Shown: positions 15,771-23,205, counted from the first letter of the stretch. The stretch is DNA of 23,316 nucleotides from a candidate division TA06 bacterium DG_78 (GCA_001303225.1 LJNI01000026.1:1-23316), one strand, 5' to 3'. Program-made: numbers and translations. Notes: generated from the letters alone by a model not told the origin.

Positions 15771-17015
15771 GTGCTTAATATTATTGACATTCCAATAGAA
15801 ATAGATAAAATTTTTGATATGGAAATGCCTGTTAGCTTAATGGTGACAATATTAGGGTTTATTGCTCTTATTGCGATTATACTCTTGATTACAACTGCGG
15901 CAATTTCTAAGACGAGAGCACATACTATCAGACAAATGAAAAAACAGTATGGTACCCTCGAAGATGAGCTGAAAAGACAACGTGAGGATAATCTTCTGAT
16001 GAGGAATGAATCGAAGCGAATAAATAAACTAGACCTTCTCTTTTCATCATCGATGATACGACTCACTGAAATATTAAACCCAATAGAAATTGCAAAGACT
16101 GCTCGAGATTTTTTACGTGAGTATTTGGATGCGAGAGAGATTGCAGTCTTTTTCTGGGATGCACAGAATAAGCGGTTGTATGTCGTTACTCAATATGGCC
16201 TCAATGAGAACTGGCTACCAAAACTTCTCTATAATTTAGGAGATGGAAGAGTCGGCGTGACTGCTGAAAAACGGTTACCCGTGGGCAACCGAGAAGCTGA
16301 AATGTTGCGAGTACAAGAACCCTACCCGATATTCAAGCCAGACATCTGTTATCCTGTTGTTTTCCATGATAACCTCTATGGTGTTATTGCAATTGGTCGG
16401 GATGCAGATTTTAAAGAACGCGAGAAAAATTTGCTCGGTGTTGTTTCAAAAATTGCTGCTGTGTCGCTCAAAAATACGTGGGATCTCAAAGTGTTCCAAA
16501 ATCTTGCATCCATTGATCCCTTAACAAAAATATTTAACGTAGGCTATTTTAAAGACCGACTTCAGGAAGCGTTAATCGAAGCAAAAAAATTACGACGTGA
16601 CTTGTCGATAGCAATTATCGATCTCGACAAATTTAAAAATTATAACGATACATTCGGTCATCAAGCTGGCGACAAACTACTCATTGACCTGGCAAAAATT
16701 TTTGCCAAGTATTTTTATAAACCCTCAATCTTTGCCCGATACGGCGGTGATGAATTTATTGTCATGTGTCCAAATAGCAAGAAAAAAAATGTTGCTGATA
16801 TATTGAATATCCTTTTGCGAGAACTGGATAAGGCTGATTTTGTCCGTGTAAAAGAGGGGGAGAGAGTAACCTTTTCAGCGGGCATCTCATCATATCCTGA
16901 AGATGGAAATACAATGGTTGAATTAATCAAGGCTGCTGATGAAGCTCTCTATGTAGCAAAGGGAGCTGGGAGAAATAAGATTCAGCTCTACGTCCGAGAC
17001 ACTGGGAAGAAGTAA
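15771..17015 (+). CDS. Membrane-anchored GAF-GGDEF diguanylate cyclase
   Basis: 414 residues from GTG 15771 (AGAGG ten bases upstream); ATG 15819 is an alternative and would leave only four residues before the helix. One membrane helix (about 21-45), a basic/coiled-coil linker (50-80), a GAF-like sensor domain (about 90-235), and a GGDEF domain (about 245-410). The active-site motif YGGDEF is intact (324-329), as are DLDKFKNYNDTFGHQAGD and AADEALYxAK. It should make cyclic di-GMP from two GTP. The usual inhibitory RxxD site before the motif reads YKPS, so product feedback through that site is probably absent. It is first of a rightward gene run; hypD follows after 67 bases. Confidence 0.9.
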   Translation: MLNIIDIPIEIDKIFDMEMPVSLMVTILGFIALIAIILLITTAAISKTRAHTIRQMKKQYGTLEDELKRQREDNLLMRNESKRINKLDLLFSSSMIRLTEILNPIEIAKTARDFLREYLDAREIAVFFWDAQNKRLYVVTQYGLNENWLPKLLYNLGDGRVGVTAEKRLPVGNREAEMLRVQEPYPIFKPDICYPVVFHDNLYGVIAIGRDADFKEREKNLLGVVSKIAAVSLKNTWDLKVFQNLASIDPLTKIFNVGYFKDRLQEALIEAKKLRRDLSIAIIDLDKFKNYNDTFGHQAGDKLLIDLAKIFAKYFYKPSIFARYGGDEFIVMCPNSKKKNVADILNILLRELDKADFVRVKEGERVTFSAGISSYPEDGNTMVELIKAADEALYVAKGAGRNKIQLYVRDTGKK

Positions 17016-17082
17016 TTATAGCCGTTCGTAGAAAATTTCCATTGCTGATACCCTATTGTGTGATCAATTTATCTAAATCCTA

Positions 17083-18216
17083 ATGGAAAACATTGCACGT
17101 AAAATTATTGATGAGATTACACGGTTCAACAACGTCGATATTAATTTGATGGAGGTATGCGGTACCCACACAATGGCAATAGCAAAGGCAGGTCTTCGTG
17201 GGCTCATGCCAGAGAACATAAGGCTCTTATCTGGCCCAGGCTGTCCAGTATGCGTTACTCCACAGGAAACAATAGACTATGCAATAGCACTCGCCCAACT
17301 CAGAGGAGTTATCATCACAACGTTTGGTGATATGGTAAGAGTGCCTGGTTCTGCATCGAGTCTCGAAATGTTTTCTCCAAAGATTGTCTATTCTCCACTC
17401 GATGCATTGCAGATTGCACAAGCAAATCCACAGGAGAATGTCATTTTTATTGGTGTTGGTTTTGAAACGACATCGCCAACAGTTGCAGCGACAATTCTCT
17501 CAGCAGAAAAGAATGCCGTGAAAAATTTCTACATACTTCCAGCATTCAAGTGTATTCCACCTGCGCTCGAGTTCATTGCCCAAAATCCGCAGATCAATGT
17601 TCAGGGATTTATCTTGCCTGGTCATGTGTCGACAATCATAGGCTCGCAGCCGTATGAATTTCTTGCGACAAAATACCATATTTCCGGTTGTATAACTGGT
17701 TTTGAGCCGATTGATATCTTAGGAGGTATCTTCAGCCTCGTGAAGCAGATTGCACAGAAGGATGCCAGAATTGATATCGGATATCGCAGAGTGGTGAGCC
17801 CTGAAGGTAACAAAAAGGCGCAGGAGATATTACGTGAGGTATTTGAACCATGTGATGCACTCTGGCGAGGTATTGGTATGATCCTACAATCAGGGTTGGC
17901 TCTGAGACCCCGCTATAGAAAATATGATGCGTCGAGAAAATTTGAGGTAGAGGTTGCAAAAGCACGTGAGCCAGCTGGATGCATCTGTGGAAAAGTTTTA
18001 TTGGGATTGAATATACCTCCAGACTGTGTACTCTTTGGGAAAGCGTGTACACCATTGTCGCCAATTGGTCCGTGTATGGTTTCATCTGAAGGTTCATGTG
18101 CAGCATATTATAAATATGGGAATTATCATCTAAGAAGGCAGAAGAAGGCGGGAAGAAGGCAAAAGAAGGCGGAGAGAAGGCAGAAAAAACAAAAGATCGA
18201 TAGGGAGAAATGGTGA
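17083..18216 (+). CDS. hypD: NiFe-hydrogenase maturation protein HypD
   Basis: 377 residues. HypD is the iron-sulfur scaffold on which HypC-bound iron receives its CN and CO ligands for NiFe hydrogenase. Conserved features are EVCGTHTM (C26), GPGCPVCVTP (C54, C57), the central GFETTSP and LPGHVSxIIG motifs, GFEPxDILxGI, and the C-terminal cysteine set (GCICGKVL, KACTPxxPIGPCMVSSEGSCAAYYKY) for the 4Fe-4S cluster. After residue ~350 a family-unlike tail RRQKKAGRRQKKAERRQKKQK is encoded by a short GAAGGC-type tandem repeat. No ribosome site is evident before ATG 17083. No other hyp or hydrogenase gene is in the window, so its partners must lie elsewhere. Confidence 0.95.
   Translation: MENIARKIIDEITRFNNVDINLMEVCGTHTMAIAKAGLRGLMPENIRLLSGPGCPVCVTPQETIDYAIALAQLRGVIITTFGDMVRVPGSASSLEMFSPKIVYSPLDALQIAQANPQENVIFIGVGFETTSPTVAATILSAEKNAVKNFYILPAFKCIPPALEFIAQNPQINVQGFILPGHVSTIIGSQPYEFLATKYHISGCITGFEPIDILGGIFSLVKQIAQKDARIDIGYRRVVSPEGNKKAQEILREVFEPCDALWRGIGMILQSGLALRPRYRKYDASRKFEVEVAKAREPAGCICGKVLLGLNIPPDCVLFGKACTPLSPIGPCMVSSEGSCAAYYKYGNYHLRRQKKAGRRQKKAERRQKKQKIDREKW
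18132..18190 (+). repeat. GAAGGC tandem repeat at the hypD 3' end
   Basis: Imperfect units of about 10-20 bases (AGAAGGCAGA, AGAAGGCGGG, AGAAGGCAAA, AGAAGGCGGA, AGAAGGCAGA) extend the hypD frame by a basic low-complexity tail. Confidence 0.7.
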
Positions 18217-18260
18217 CGGGGTGACAAGGAGACTAGGCGATAGGGAGACAAGGAGAAGAA
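18217..18260 (+). repeat. Purine-rich GTGACAAGGAGAC repeat
   Basis: GGGGTGACAAGGAGACTAGG and AGGGAGACAAGGAGAAG repeat each other. The complement of this type of sequence also lies behind modules A (about 2598-2613) and B (about 6203-6230). It fills most of the 124-base gap after hypD; nothing else is seen there. Confidence 0.45.
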
Positions 18261-18340
18261 TAGTAGATGGGTTAGAGTTTGGACGCTAGATTAAAGACTT
18301 AAAATCCAGTTTCTTAACCCAAAGCCGTAGACCAATGTAA

Positions 18341-19236
18341 ATGAAAAAAATTACAAAAGAAATAACTGATGAATTTTACAAACTCCTTGCACCTTGTCGG
18401 GTCTGTCCAAGAGAATGTGGGGTGGATCGGTTACAAGGTGAATTTGGGAATTGTAAAGCTGGCGTGAAGGTTTACCCCGTTAGAAACACATCCCGAGCGG
18501 CACAATTTTTTTTACCTATTGTAATCTCCACTGTTGTTACTGCCAGAATTATGAAATCAGCCAATTGGGTATGGGTCGAGAGGTGACCGTAGAACAACTT
18601 GCTGAGATGATGATCGACTTACAAGCTCTAGGTTGCCACAACATCAATTTTGTAACACCAACTCCGTGGGTTCCGCAAATAGTTGAGGCGTTGAGTATTG
18701 CCCAGAAAAAAGGGTTATACCTACCGCTCGTCTACAACTGCGGAGGTTATGAATCAGTAGAAACATTACAACTTTTGGATGGCATCATTGATATCTATAT
18801 GCCAGACATAAAATATGCCGACAATAAACACGCAGAAAAATATTCTCAGTGTCCTGATTACTGGGATAGAGTGAGACCTGCATTGAAAGAAATGTATCGC
18901 CAGGTCGGTGATTTGGTAGTGGAAAACGGTATTGCAAAAAAAGGTCTCTTAATTCGTCATCTCGTATTACCAAAAGATATTGCTGGAAGTGCACAATGTT
19001 TTGAGTTTATCAGTCAGGAACTTTCAGACAAGACTGTGGTCAATGCCATGGCGCAATACTATCCGACATTCCGGGCTGACCATTTTCCAGAAATCAACCG
19101 CCGTATCACAGCGCAAGAATACCGGCACGCACTCGAAGAGCTCAAAAAGAGAGGGCTCGATTCCGGGTTCCAACAGACAATCGATACGATTTACCGAATT
19201 ATCGTACCAGAGTGGACTGATGATCTAAAAGAGTAA
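18341..19236 (+). pseudogene. PflX-like radical SAM protein, frameshifted at a T8 run
   Basis: The first part (ATG 18341) has the family's N-terminal cysteine motif CRVCPRECGVDRLQGEFGNCKAG. The second frame carries the radical SAM cluster motif CNLHCCYCQNY (from 18520), then SQLGMGREVTVEQLAEMM, INFVTPT, NCGGYE and MPDIKYAD, typical of the PflX / pyruvate-formate-lyase-activase-like group. The frames join if one T is added in the run of eight T (18506-18513), or by -1 slippage there, giving AAQFFFTYCNLHC. The stretch between CKAG and the cluster is about 13 residues shorter than I remember for the family and holds CCCCGTTAGA, a dispersed repeat arm. It may be a sequencing indel, real decay, or slippage. 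The substrate of this family is unknown. Confidence 0.75.
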
Positions 19237-19249
19237 TGCGGGATAATCA

Positions 19250-19277
19250 TTGACTTTCCATAAATTTTAGCTATGCT
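19250..19277 (+). promoter_or_regulatory. Promoter of sucCD
   Basis: TTGACT (19250-19255) and TATGCT (19272-19277) with a 16-base spacer, placed just after the radical SAM gene. The leader to sucC is ~155 bases, long enough for regulation. Confidence 0.6.
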
Positions 19278-19399
19278 ATTGGAGTAACAATGTTCATCAT
19301 AAATCCAGGACAGTAGAGAACATAGATACTTAAATAATACGTGGGCCAAATTTTTAATGATTTTCATCGTCGTAATCAAAATTTCATCACTGTAATCAA

Positions 19400-19438
19400 G
19401 GATGTGGTCAGTAACCACATCCACGAGAGGAGGATGTG
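19400..19438 (+). promoter_or_regulatory. Possible RNA switch at the sucC ribosome site
   Basis: GGATGTGG (19400-19407) pairs perfectly with CCACATCC (19415-19422). The same CACATCC can instead pair with GGATGTG (19432-19438), which overlaps the Shine-Dalgarno end and the start region. The two stems exclude each other, one exposing and one blocking the start. Confidence 0.35.
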
Positions 19439-20569
19439 TTGAAGGTTCATGAGTATCAAGCGAAGGAGATTTTCAAGAAATATGGGATTCCTACACCAAA
19501 AGAAAAGGTCTGCAAAGATGTTACTGAGGTAATTGCCGCATCAAGAGAGATTGGCACGCCCTGCGTTATTAAGGCACAGGTCATGGTGGGCGGACGTGGC
19601 AAGGCTGGTGGCATCAAGGTTGCCAAGAACGGAGACGAAGCCAAACAGTACGCCCAGCAAATCTTAGGGATGGAGATAAAGGGTATTCCCGTGAAAAAAG
19701 TTTTGGTTTCAGAGGCGGTCGCAATTACTCATGAAGCGTATCTCGGTATTATCATTGACCGGACTGAGAAGAAAACTGTGGTTATGGCGTGTAAAGAAGG
19801 TGGTGTTGAGATTGAAGAGGTGGCTCGGAAAAATCCTGAGGCAATCTATAAGGTGTATGCAGATCCCCTCTTAGGTTTAATGGACCATCACGCACGTGCC
19901 GTAGGATTATTTCTGTATGACGATCCCAAGAAAGCATTTGGCTGTGCATCAATAGCGCAAAAACTCTACAAGATTTTTACTCATCTCGATGCTTCGCTCG
20001 TTGAAATCAACCCATTGGTGATTGACCAAACAGGACAGCTCATTGCCCTGGATGCAAAAATAAATTTTGATGATAATGGGCTTTACCGTCACGCTGATGT
20101 TGCAGCAATGCGAGACAGAGAGAGTGAAGATGCAAACGAACTTCGCGCACGCGAGTGTGACCTTTCCTATGTTAAGTTAGACGGTGATATCGGTTGTGTG
20201 GTTAACGGCGCTGGTTTGGCAATGGCAACAATGGACTTGGTCAAGCACTTTGGTGGTGAACCCGCAAATTTCTTGGATATCGGTGGATCTTCTTCTCCTG
20301 AGAAGGTGAAGAATGCTCTGGATATCCTCTTAAAAGATAAGAATGTGAAGGTTATTTTCTTTAATATTTTTGGCGGTATCACCCGCTGCGATGATGTTGC
20401 TAATGGTATCTTACAGGCAAAGAGGGAGTTGAACATTAAACAACCGATTGTTGCCCGATTAACTGGAACAAATGAAGAGAAGGCAATGGAGATTCTAAAA
20501 ACAGCAGGATTAGTTTTTGCTACGACAATGGATGAGGGTGCGAAAAAAGCACTTGAACTGCTGAAATAG
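19439..20569 (+). CDS. sucC: Succinyl-CoA ligase (ADP-forming) beta subunit
   Basis: 376 residues from TTG 19439. This gives M-K-V-H-E-Y-Q-A-K, aligned with the usual MNLHEYQAK start and 5 bases after GAGAGGAGG; GTG 19436 is possible but too close. It is an ATP-grasp enzyme, and with SucD it interconverts succinyl-CoA + ADP + Pi and succinate + CoA + ATP. Visible motifs are VGGRGKAGGIK (nucleotide loop), LVEINPLVI, ALDAKINFDDNGLYRH, and the CoA-ligase part NGAGLAMATMD, FLDIGGSSSPEKV and FNIFGGITRCDDVA. Length is normal for the family (~385). It is followed by sucD after 16 bases and driven by the promoter at 19250. Confidence 0.95.
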   Translation: MKVHEYQAKEIFKKYGIPTPKEKVCKDVTEVIAASREIGTPCVIKAQVMVGGRGKAGGIKVAKNGDEAKQYAQQILGMEIKGIPVKKVLVSEAVAITHEAYLGIIIDRTEKKTVVMACKEGGVEIEEVARKNPEAIYKVYADPLLGLMDHHARAVGLFLYDDPKKAFGCASIAQKLYKIFTHLDASLVEINPLVIDQTGQLIALDAKINFDDNGLYRHADVAAMRDRESEDANELRARECDLSYVKLDGDIGCVVNGAGLAMATMDLVKHFGGEPANFLDIGGSSSPEKVKNALDILLKDKNVKVIFFNIFGGITRCDDVANGILQAKRELNIKQPIVARLTGTNEEKAMEILKTAGLVFATTMDEGAKKALELLK

Positions 20570-20585
20570 CTGAAAGGAGCAACAG

Positions 20586-21458
20586 ATGAGTATATTAGTC
20601 GATAAGAACACGAAACTCCTCGTTCAAGGGATAACAGGTCGCGATGGAAGTTTCCACACGCGTCAAATGCTCAATTACGGAACCACGGTTGTTGCTGGTG
20701 TAACTCCTGGGAAAGGCGGCGTGGAAGTCGAAGGAGTGCCTGTCTTTAATTCAGTAGCTGAGGCAGTCAAGAAGACCCACGCTAATACATCGATTATTTT
20801 TGTGCCTGCTCAGTTTGCAGCGAGTGCTGTGTATGAAGCAATTGATGGAGGAATCAAATTGATTGTCTGCGTGTCCGAGGGAATACCAACAATCGAACTC
20901 GTGAAAATCACTGCCTACATGAAAGATAAAAATTGTCGGTTAATTGGACCAAATTCACCAGGACTCGTTTCTGCTGGTGATGCGAAAGTCGGAATTTTAC
21001 CTGGCCATATTTTTAAGAAAGGTTCAGTTGGTGTTATTTCAAGAAGTGGGACCTTGACCTATGAAATCGTTGACCACATAACAAAAGTAGGGCTTGGCCA
21101 ATCGACCTGTATCGGTATTGGTGGCGATCCCATCATTGGTACTAAATTCATCGATTGTCTGGAACTCTTTGCACATGATAAGGAAACTGCGGCAGTTGTT
21201 GTTGTCGGCGAAATAGGTGGACGTGATGAGCAAGATACTGCGGTATATGTTAAAAAACATTTCAAAAAACCGGTCTTTGGTTTTATTGCTGGGAAAACTG
21301 CGCCACCAGATAAACGTATGGGACATGCTGGTGCCATCATCTCAGGGACGTCAGGAACTGCTGCCGAGAAGATAAAAGTTTTTAAAGAATGTGGTATTAA
21401 AGTCGGTGATACACCAGCTGAGGTAGCCCAGTTGGTAAAGAGTACTGTAAAAGATTAA
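20586..21458 (+). CDS. sucD: Succinyl-CoA ligase (ADP-forming) alpha subunit
   Basis: 290 residues from ATG 20586 with AAAGGAG 7 bases upstream. The Rossmann-type CoA-binding domain starts [26 protein letters not shown] and IGPNSPG follow. The phosphorylated active-site histidine is H247 in [10 protein letters not shown]. Length is that of the family (~290). It forms the heterodimer or heterotetramer with SucC. A serine replaces the more common alanine in SFHTRQ; I would not read function into that. Confidence 0.95.
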   Translation: MSILVDKNTKLLVQGITGRDGSFHTRQMLNYGTTVVAGVTPGKGGVEVEGVPVFNSVAEAVKKTHANTSIIFVPAQFAASAVYEAIDGGIKLIVCVSEGIPTIELVKITAYMKDKNCRLIGPNSPGLVSAGDAKVGILPGHIFKKGSVGVISRSGTLTYEIVDHITKVGLGQSTCIGIGGDPIIGTKFIDCLELFAHDKETAAVVVVGEIGGRDEQDTAVYVKKHFKKPVFGFIAGKTAPPDKRMGHAGAIISGTSGTAAEKIKVFKECGIKVGDTPAEVAQLVKSTVKD

Positions 21459-21485
21459 AAACTTAACGTAGATACAATTATTTCA

Positions 21486-21512
21486 AGGTATAGGATTTTC
21501 AATCTTATACCT
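21486..21512. repeat. GGTATAGGATT hairpin between sucD and the convergent gene
   Basis: AGGTATAGGATT (21486-21497) and AATCTTATACCT (21501-21512) pair with one G-U. It is the second copy of the palindrome at 588-617. No T run follows, so it is not a classical terminator. Confidence 0.55.
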
Positions 21513-21564
21513 CGATTACCGTGATAACAGATAGATTACAGTGCCGAACAAACTGAGGCTTATT

Positions 21565-22146
21565 TTAATCTATTACTTCTGAGGTTACATCCAACGCATT
21601 TGCAATTCTATCGCAAACGGTCTGTAATGATTGCGATAACTCTTCATCTTTGAGTTGTTTGTCGTGTACTTTATCCAGGATATTTTGTAATTCAGTAAAG
21701 ATACTGATCATTTCTTTGTAGTCATATTTTAGTGTTTTTTCAAACGCACCTCGTAGATCATTATAGATTTCCTTGAGACCGTTGACTGCATCGTGCTTAC
21801 GAAATTGGAGTTCTTCGGTAATCTCACCGTTGCGCAACTTTTTGAGATAGAGACCAAACCGGTACAGTGGCCCATAGATTTTATGCGATATGAGTACGAC
21901 AGCCCAGAAACTTATAGCGAAGAGAATTACCGCGGTGATTACCACGGGAAGCATTGAATCAGAGAAAAATTGATTTATTACTTCTTCAGAGACTGATAGA
22001 ATGGAAATTTTACTTTTGAATATGAAAAAGAGGGCAGTAGCGAGAATAAAAGAAACACCAATAATCAGTCCAATGACTGACAGTATCATTTTCCATTGTA
22101 GTGTGCTGATTATGAGCTTTCTTCGGCGATTTTTGTACTGCGTCAT
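21565..22146 (-). CDS. Two-helix membrane protein with HAMP-like segment and coiled coil
   Basis: 193 residues. A basic start (NRRRKLIIS) precedes helix 1 (about 17-42), a short outside loop, helix 2 (about 68-88), then the HAMP-like stretch SHKIYGPLYRFGLYLKKLRNGEI...LQFRKHDAVNGLKEIYNDL. A helical, probably coiled-coil tail runs to the end. This has the layout of a chemoreceptor or sensor stripped of any output domain. The start overlaps the upstream paralogue by 4 bases. It probably works as a partner or signal-relay subunit; inference only. Confidence 0.75.
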   Translation of the reverse strand: MTQYKNRRRKLIISTLQWKMILSVIGLIIGVSFILATALFFIFKSKISILSVSEEVINQFFSDSMLPVVITAVILFAISFWAVVLISHKIYGPLYRFGLYLKKLRNGEITEELQFRKHDAVNGLKEIYNDLRGAFEKTLKYDYKEMISIFTELQNILDKVHDKQLKDEELSQSLQTVCDRIANALDVTSEVID

Positions 22147-22529
22147 CCCAAGATATTTTTCAGTTCACTGACTGCATCGTCTTTGCGGAATTTGAGATTC
22201 CCAGCCTTTTCTCCACCAATGAGTTGCTCAATGTATTTTCCGCACCGGTATAATGGTCCGTAAATTTTGTGCGATATGAGGAGAACTGCCCAAAAACTTA
22301 AGATAAACAATATGATGACGATAATGATCACAGGGAATACTGACTTGGCGATGAGTTGATTACCGACCTCAGGAGTGATCGGTAAGAGAGACGCGTACTT
22401 TCTTACAACGACAAACGTTAAAACGACGAGGGCGCCGGCAACACCAGCAATTAATCCCATGACTGAAAGTATCATGTGCCACTGCCATTTACTGATTATT
22501 AATTTCTTTCTTCGGTTTTCTGTATTCAT
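22143..22529 (-). CDS. Short paralogue: two-helix HAMP-like membrane protein
   Basis: 128 residues from ATG 22529. The same plan as its downstream neighbour: RRKKLIISKWQWHMILSVMGLIAGV (helix 1), helix 2 (about 70-90), SHKIYGPLYRCGKYIEQLIGG, LKFRKDDAVSELKNILG. The shared K-L-I-I-S, W-x-M-I-L-S-V-x-G-L-I and SHKIYGPLYR show tandem duplication. It stops right after the HAMP-like part, so it lacks even the coiled-coil tail. First gene of the two-gene operon. Confidence 0.75.
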   Translation of the reverse strand: MNTENRRKKLIISKWQWHMILSVMGLIAGVAGALVVLTFVVVRKYASLLPITPEVGNQLIAKSVFPVIIIVIILFILSFWAVLLISHKIYGPLYRCGKYIEQLIGGEKAGNLKFRKDDAVSELKNILG

Positions 22530-22538
22530 TGTAGTATT

Positions 22539-22566
22539 AGTTTACACAACATTCAGTATTTGTCAA
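22539..22566 (-). promoter_or_regulatory. Candidate promoter for the HAMP-like gene pair
   Basis: Minus-strand TTGACA (22566-22561) and TAAACT (22544-22539) are 16 bases apart, placed 10 bases before the ATG, so the leader would be very short. The -10 is weak. Confidence 0.4.
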
Positions 22567-22578
22567 GAGTGTATTATA

Positions 22579-22604
22579 AGATTTCTGAAAAACACCAGAA
22601 ATCT
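22579..22604. repeat. ATTTCTG hairpin repeat, second copy
   Basis: AGATTTCTG and CAGAAATCT form a perfect 9-bp stem around an 8-base A-rich loop. It is related to the hairpin at 466-486; the motif GAGATTTCTGA starts again at 23294, cut by the window end. Confidence 0.5.
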
Positions 22605-22615
22605 TCGATTATTCA

Positions 22616-22687
22616 CCCCGTTAGATAGTTATTTACTATTTTTTAGTTGATTTGACAATTTCCCTATTATGCAATTATCTAACGGGG
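22616..22687. repeat. 72-base inverted-repeat element (CCCCGTTAGATA ends)
   Basis: CCCCGTTAGATA (22616-22627) and TATCTAACGGGG (22676-22687) are perfect 12-bp inverted ends. The 48-base AT-rich interior has no gene but contains TTGACA. The first 10 bases recur inside the broken radical SAM gene (18475-18484). It looks like a miniature inverted-repeat element. The 22530-22800 stretch holds this, the hairpin above and a candidate promoter only. Confidence 0.5.
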
Positions 22688-22800
22688 CAGGGTGATTTAC
22701 ATAAGATTACAACGATAATAATCTGAGAGATTTCTATTATCACCGAATGAGAACATATTGTTAGATGCTTCATAACGACTATAAGAAACGGCACGAAATA

Positions 22801-22850
22801 TCGGGGCGGTGGGATTTGAATTGTTCCGCCTACGACGGAACGAGAACCCA
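22801..22850 (-). pseudogene. 3' half of a disrupted tRNA-Pro
   Basis: Reads (minus strand) TTGGGTTC, a 23-base hairpin insert, then TTCAAATCCCACCGCCCCGA. That is a T-loop, T-stem 3' strand, seven-base acceptor strand and discriminator A. The acceptor CGCCCCG pairs perfectly with CGGGGCG at 22991-22997. Confidence 0.5.
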
Positions 22851-22852
22851 AC

Positions 22853-22960
22853 CCCCGCACCAAATTTTAAAATCGGGAGCGGCGGATTTGAACCGCCAAT
22901 CTCTTGGTCCCAAACCAAGCGCCTTACCCAATTAGGCCAGCTCCCGTAATTGGTGCGGGG
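22853..22960. repeat. Inverted repeats flanking tRNA-Pro
   Basis: CCCCGCACCAAATT (22853-22866) and AATTGGTGCGGGG (22948-22960) are inverted copies with one base of difference. They enclose the intact tRNA and sit exactly between the halves of the broken tRNA. CCAAA occurs at 22860-22864 and again at 22961-22965. Confidence 0.6.
22873..22946 (-). tRNA. tRNA-Pro (UGG)
   Basis: 74 bases with all arms perfect: acceptor CGGGAGC/GCTCCCG, D-stem GCCT/AGGC, anticodon stem CTTGG/CCAAG around TTTGGGA (anticodon TGG), 5-base variable loop, and T-stem GGCGG/CCGCC with TTCAAAT. C1-G72 and A73 fit proline identity. CCA is not encoded. It is flanked by inverted repeats CCCCGCACCAA / TTGGTGCGGGG and by the halves of another tRNA-Pro. 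Confidence 0.95.
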
Positions 22961-22997
22961 CCAAACCATGCGCGCTCAGCCGCTGCGCCACGCCCCG
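22961..22997 (-). pseudogene. 5' half of a disrupted tRNA-Pro
   Basis: Reads CGGGGCG-TG-GCGC-AGCGGCTGA-GCGC-G-CATGG-TTTGG: acceptor 5' strand, complete D-arm, anticodon-stem 5' strand and the loop up to TTTGG (UGG anticodon). It then breaks off at the inverted-repeat segment. The 3' strand of the anticodon stem (CCATG) is missing. Confidence 0.55.
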
Positions 22998-22998
22998 C

Positions 22999-23205
22999 GA
23001 ATTTTTCCCACATTTTTGATGTGGTTGAAAAATTCAGCGTTTCCCAAATTTGCATAAATCTTTGATTTATTTGCAAATTTGAGGATCCTGACTCGCTTTG
23101 CGAGTTAGGACTATTTTGCCCGAAAAAAAGTTAGGGCTGCGAATAATCCGCCACCCCGCACCTATACATAGATGCGGGGTTGAGCATCCCGACTTCTTTG
23201 TCGGG
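22999..23205 (-). other. Cluster of five hairpins in the tRNA leader
   Basis: Hairpins at 22999-23035, 23045-23081, 23086-23110, 23153-23180 and 23188-23205, stems of 6 to 15 bp, several with CTTTG- or TTTTG-type loops. The first two each carry an extra TT bulge in the same arm. AGGGCTGCGAA occurs twice nearby (about 23133 and 23234). No convincing protein gene lies here. It could be a structured leader, an ncRNA, or a pile of small palindromic insertions. Confidence 0.55.

Noticed and set aside
22851..22960. Self-splicing intron in a tRNA anticodon loop
   Set aside because: The interrupting segment is only ~110 bases, consists mostly of another tRNA, and shows no group I core; the 3' anticodon strand is missing.
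22697..22969. 90-residue minus-strand frame across the tRNA
   Set aside because: It overlaps a structurally perfect tRNA; an accident of tRNA sequence.
22999..23205. CRISPR array
   Set aside because: The hairpins differ in sequence and spacing; no regular direct repeats with spacers and no cas genes.
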